Shown here: positions 6,942 through 8,943 of the stretch, piece after piece | Layout: every line of letters starts with the position of its first letter | Position numbering within the stretch: position 1 is the stretch's first letter | Source of the DNA: an uncultured Bacteroidales bacterium | GTDB taxonomy: Bacteria; Bacteroidota; Bacteroidia; Bacteroidales; UBA932 | Length of the DNA stretch: 8,943 nucleotides | Direction of reading: 5' to 3' | Assembly: GCA_905235775.1 (NCBI GenBank) | Contig: CAJOMY010000067.1 | Span: forward strand, 1 to 8,943 | Notes under the pieces: generated by a model | What the model was told of the DNA's origin: nothing | Database searches by the model: none | Seen by the model: only the letters and a program-made list of their open reading frames with translations | Position numbers and translations under genes: made by a program

Positions 6942-8216
6942 ATGAAAAAAGCGATTCTCATTTTGGCTGGCCTGCTGACGCTGTGCATGAGCATGGCGCA
7001 GGCGCAACCCAAGCGGTCCGAGGCGGCCGTCCGCGCCTTGATGGAGGAGAACTCCCGCGCGGGCAACAATCTGAATTCCTACGAATTCTTCCCGATTCAC
7101 GACACCCCGGCCCCGAGAGGGTACAAACCGGTCTATATCAGCCACTACGGCCGTCACGGCTCCCGCTCCAACTGGGGCGGCAAGGCCTATCTCGGCGTCA
7201 TCTCCGTACTGGAGGCGGCAGAGCACGAGGGGCTGCTGACGCCCGACGGCGAAATGCTGCTCCAGGGCGCCCGCGACGTGCTGGCCGGCTGGGACGGCAT
7301 GGACGGACGCCTGTCGCAGCGCGGTGCGCGCGAACATGCCGCCCTGGCCGAGCGCATGTTCAAGCGCTATCCGGGCGTGTTCAAGGGGCAGAAGAACGTC
7401 CGCGCCTTTTCGAGCACGGTGCAGCGCTGCATCATCAGCATGAACTCCTTCACCAACTCCCTGATGCGCCAGAATCCCAGGCTGCAGATCCGCGTGGACA
7501 CCGGCGAGAAATTCATGGAGTACCTCGACAACGAGAAAGGCTGGCAGCAGATCACGGCCCCGGCGATGCGCAAGAGCTTCGAGTGGCTCCGGGACGTGCC
7601 CGACGACACGCTCGGCGTACTCAACCGCGTGTTCAACGACCCGGTGGCCGCCCGCAAGATCGTCAAGAACGCCCGTCAGTTCACCCAGGACGTGTTCGAC
7701 ACGGCCGTCGTGGCGGAAGATTTCGACATAGAGGAGAATCTCTATTCCGTGCTGCCCTTCGATGCCATCTACCGCCGCTGGGCGCAGAACAACATGTTCC
7801 TCTATCTGGGTCACTGCAACTCCGTCGAGGTCGGAGCGGAACGTGTGGCTATGGCGAAATCCTGCGTCGAGGACATCGTCGCCAAGGCCGACGAGGCGCT
7901 TGCCACGGGGAGTTATGCCGCCGACCTGCGCTTCGGCCATGACTATCCGCTGATGGCCCTGGCGAGCTATCTCGGCATCGAGGGCGTGGGCGACCGTCTC
8001 GAAGTCAGTGAGATTTGCGACAACTGGCTGGGATTCTGGAACATCTGCATGGCCAGCAACCTGCAGATCATCTTCTACCGCAACAAGACGGGCCATGTGC
8101 TCGTGAAATTCCTCTACCAGGAGCAGGAGCGCAGGCTCCGCGGCCTGGAACCGGTCGCGGGCCCCTACTACGACTGGGAGACCGTCAAGGCGAACCTGGA
8201 AGGATACAAGCGTTGA
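6942..8216 (+). CDS. secreted histidine-type acid phosphatase (branch 2, phytase/MINPP-like)
   Basis: Predicted exported phosphomonoesterase that uses a phosphohistidine intermediate. The 424 residues open with a signal peptide (MKK, hydrophobic 4-17, likely cleavage around 20-22 in SMAQAQ). There is no proper lipobox at Cys15 (LLTLC), so the protein is probably periplasmic or secreted. The catalytic motif HYGRHGSRSN contains Arg71, nucleophile His72 and Arg75. SSTVQRCIISM (157-167) supplies the further phosphate-binding arginine, Arg162. FGHDYPLMALASYLG at 331-345 gives the His333-Asp334 pair that resembles the GHDTNLANL proton-donor motif of E. coli AppA. MINPP proteins instead carry HAE, so the HD motif favours a phytase/glucose-1-phosphatase-like mechanism. 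The usual RHG-x-R-x-P proline is replaced by Asn77. Substrate unknown: phytate, sugar phosphates or other phosphomonoesters are possible. It lies 41 bases after mutS, and its stop overlaps the next gene by four bases. Confidence 0.87.
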   Translation: MKKAILILAGLLTLCMSMAQAQPKRSEAAVRALMEENSRAGNNLNSYEFFPIHDTPAPRGYKPVYISHYGRHGSRSNWGGKAYLGVISVLEAAEHEGLLTPDGEMLLQGARDVLAGWDGMDGRLSQRGAREHAALAERMFKRYPGVFKGQKNVRAFSSTVQRCIISMNSFTNSLMRQNPRLQIRVDTGEKFMEYLDNEKGWQQITAPAMRKSFEWLRDVPDDTLGVLNRVFNDPVAARKIVKNARQFTQDVFDTAVVAEDFDIEENLYSVLPFDAIYRRWAQNNMFLYLGHCNSVEVGAERVAMAKSCVEDIVAKADEALATGSYAADLRFGHDYPLMALASYLGIEGVGDRLEVSEICDNWLGFWNICMASNLQIIFYRNKTGHVLVKFLYQEQERRLRGLEPVAGPYYDWETVKANLEGYKR

Positions 8217-8943
8217 AACGACTGCTGATCATCACCTATTACTGGCCCCCGACCGGCGGTTCGGGGGTCCAGCGTTGGGTGAAGTTCAGCAAGTACCTGC
8301 CGGAATTCGGCTGGCAGCCGGTTGTCTATACGCCGGAGAATCCTGAACAACTTGCCCGGGACGAGAGCCTGCTTGCGGACATTCCCGACTGCGCGGAAGT
8401 CCTCAAGACGCCGATCCGCGAACCGTACGCCCTCTACCGCCGCCTGACCGGCGGGAAACCGGGCCAGGAAGTCAACCCGGTCAACGCTCAGCGCAAGAAC
8501 TGGAAGCAGCGCCTGTCGCTGTGGATCCGGGGCAATTGTTTCATCCCCGATCCCCGGATCAGCTGGGTGCGTCCGTCGGTCCGTTTTCTGAAGAAATATC
8601 TGGCGGAGCATCCTGTCGATGCCGTCGTGACTACGGGTCCGCCCCAGTCCGTGCACCTGATCGGCCTGGGGCTGAAAAAAGCCCTCGGGCTGCGCTGGAT
8701 CGCCGATTTCCGGGATCCGTGGACGGAGATGTTCTACTACAAGCACCTCGGCCTGTCGGCGGCCGCCGACCGCCGGCACCACCGCCTGGAGCAGGCCGTG
8801 CTGGACGGCGCCGACCTGGTCGTGAGCGTCAGTCCGCCCGTCGCCGCGGACTTCCAGGCCCGCACGAAGACCCCCGTCGTGCTGATCACCAACGGCTTCG
8901 ACGAGTCGGATTTCCGGGCGGAAAAAAGCGGGAGCGGCAGGGG
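8213..8943 (+). CDS. glycosyltransferase (GT4-like, Bacteroidetes type), N-terminal part, TTG start
   Basis: An open frame of 243 codons runs from TTG 8213 to the window edge with no stop. The first in-frame ATG is only at 8729, deep in the conserved region, so an ATG-only gene search would miss most of it. The TTG start sits in TTGA, overlapping the phosphatase stop, and gives the N-terminus MKRLLIITYYWPPTGGSG, the glycine-rich donor-side loop expected of GT-B enzymes. Further landmarks are GVQRWVKFSKYLPEFGWQP (18-36), VYTPENPEQ, FIPDPRISWVRPS, TTGPPQSVHLIG from residue 140 and DFRDPW (165-170). These recall Bacteroidetes group-1 glycosyltransferases of surface-polysaccharide loci. What is present is essentially the N-terminal acceptor-side Rossmann domain; the C-terminal domain with the nucleotide-sugar site and EX7E motif would lie beyond the window. 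Acceptor and donor cannot be told. Confidence 0.88.
   Translation, partial: MKRLLIITYYWPPTGGSGVQRWVKFSKYLPEFGWQPVVYTPENPEQLARDESLLADIPDCAEVLKTPIREPYALYRRLTGGKPGQEVNPVNAQRKNWKQRLSLWIRGNCFIPDPRISWVRPSVRFLKKYLAEHPVDAVVTTGPPQSVHLIGLGLKKALGLRWIADFRDPWTEMFYYKHLGLSAAADRRHHRLEQAVLDGADLVVSVSPPVAADFQARTKTPVVLITNGFDESDFRAEKSGSGR

Noticed and set aside
6984..6986. Cys15 of the phosphatase as a lipoprotein cleavage site
   Set aside because: The residues before it (TL) do not fit a lipobox, where a small residue should precede the cysteine; a standard signal peptidase site around residues 20-22 fits better.

Overview
The window reads as a stretch of a chromosome from a GC-rich (about 60% or more by eye) member of the Bacteroidota, most likely the Bacteroidales. 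Three things point there: a near-perfect Bacteroidetes -7 promoter box (TATCTTTG) just upstream of mutS; a glycosyltransferase of a type familiar from Bacteroidetes (ITYYWPPTGGSGVQRW start, TTGPPQSVHLIG, DFRDPW); and the lack of Shine-Dalgarno sequences ahead of most starts. A Rikenellaceae-like or uncultured gut Bacteroidales host would fit the GC content, but this is a guess. All real genes lie on the + strand and are densely packed.

Layout. Positions 1-131 hold the 3' end of an aldose 1-epimerase (galactose mutarotase) gene. It overlaps thymidylate synthase (thyA, 131-925) by one base, and thyA overlaps dihydrofolate reductase (folA, 922-1410) by four, giving a compact translationally coupled folate/dTMP unit. 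ThyA oxidises methylene-THF to DHF while making dTMP, and FolA reduces the DHF back to THF. The 116-base gap after folA is almost filled by a perfect 24-bp inverted repeat around a 44-base centre (1417-1508), the most unusual structure in the window. Two tandem neurotransmitter:sodium symporter (NSS/SNF, MhsT/LeuT-like) genes follow (1527-2888 and 2892-4256), three bases apart and clearly paralogous. They differ in the substrate-lining TM6 loop (GMG versus GVG).

mutS (4309-6900), with its own short-leader promoter, encodes a complete mismatch-recognition ATPase with a beta-clamp-binding motif. After 41 bases comes a secreted histidine acid phosphatase of branch 2 (6942-8216). Its stop overlaps the TTG start of a glycosyltransferase that runs off the right edge (8213-8943).

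Overall this is mostly housekeeping and ordinary accessory metabolism. I see no defence system, CRISPR array, prophage, tRNA or rRNA. The palindromic element and the divergence of the transporter pair are the points worth following up.
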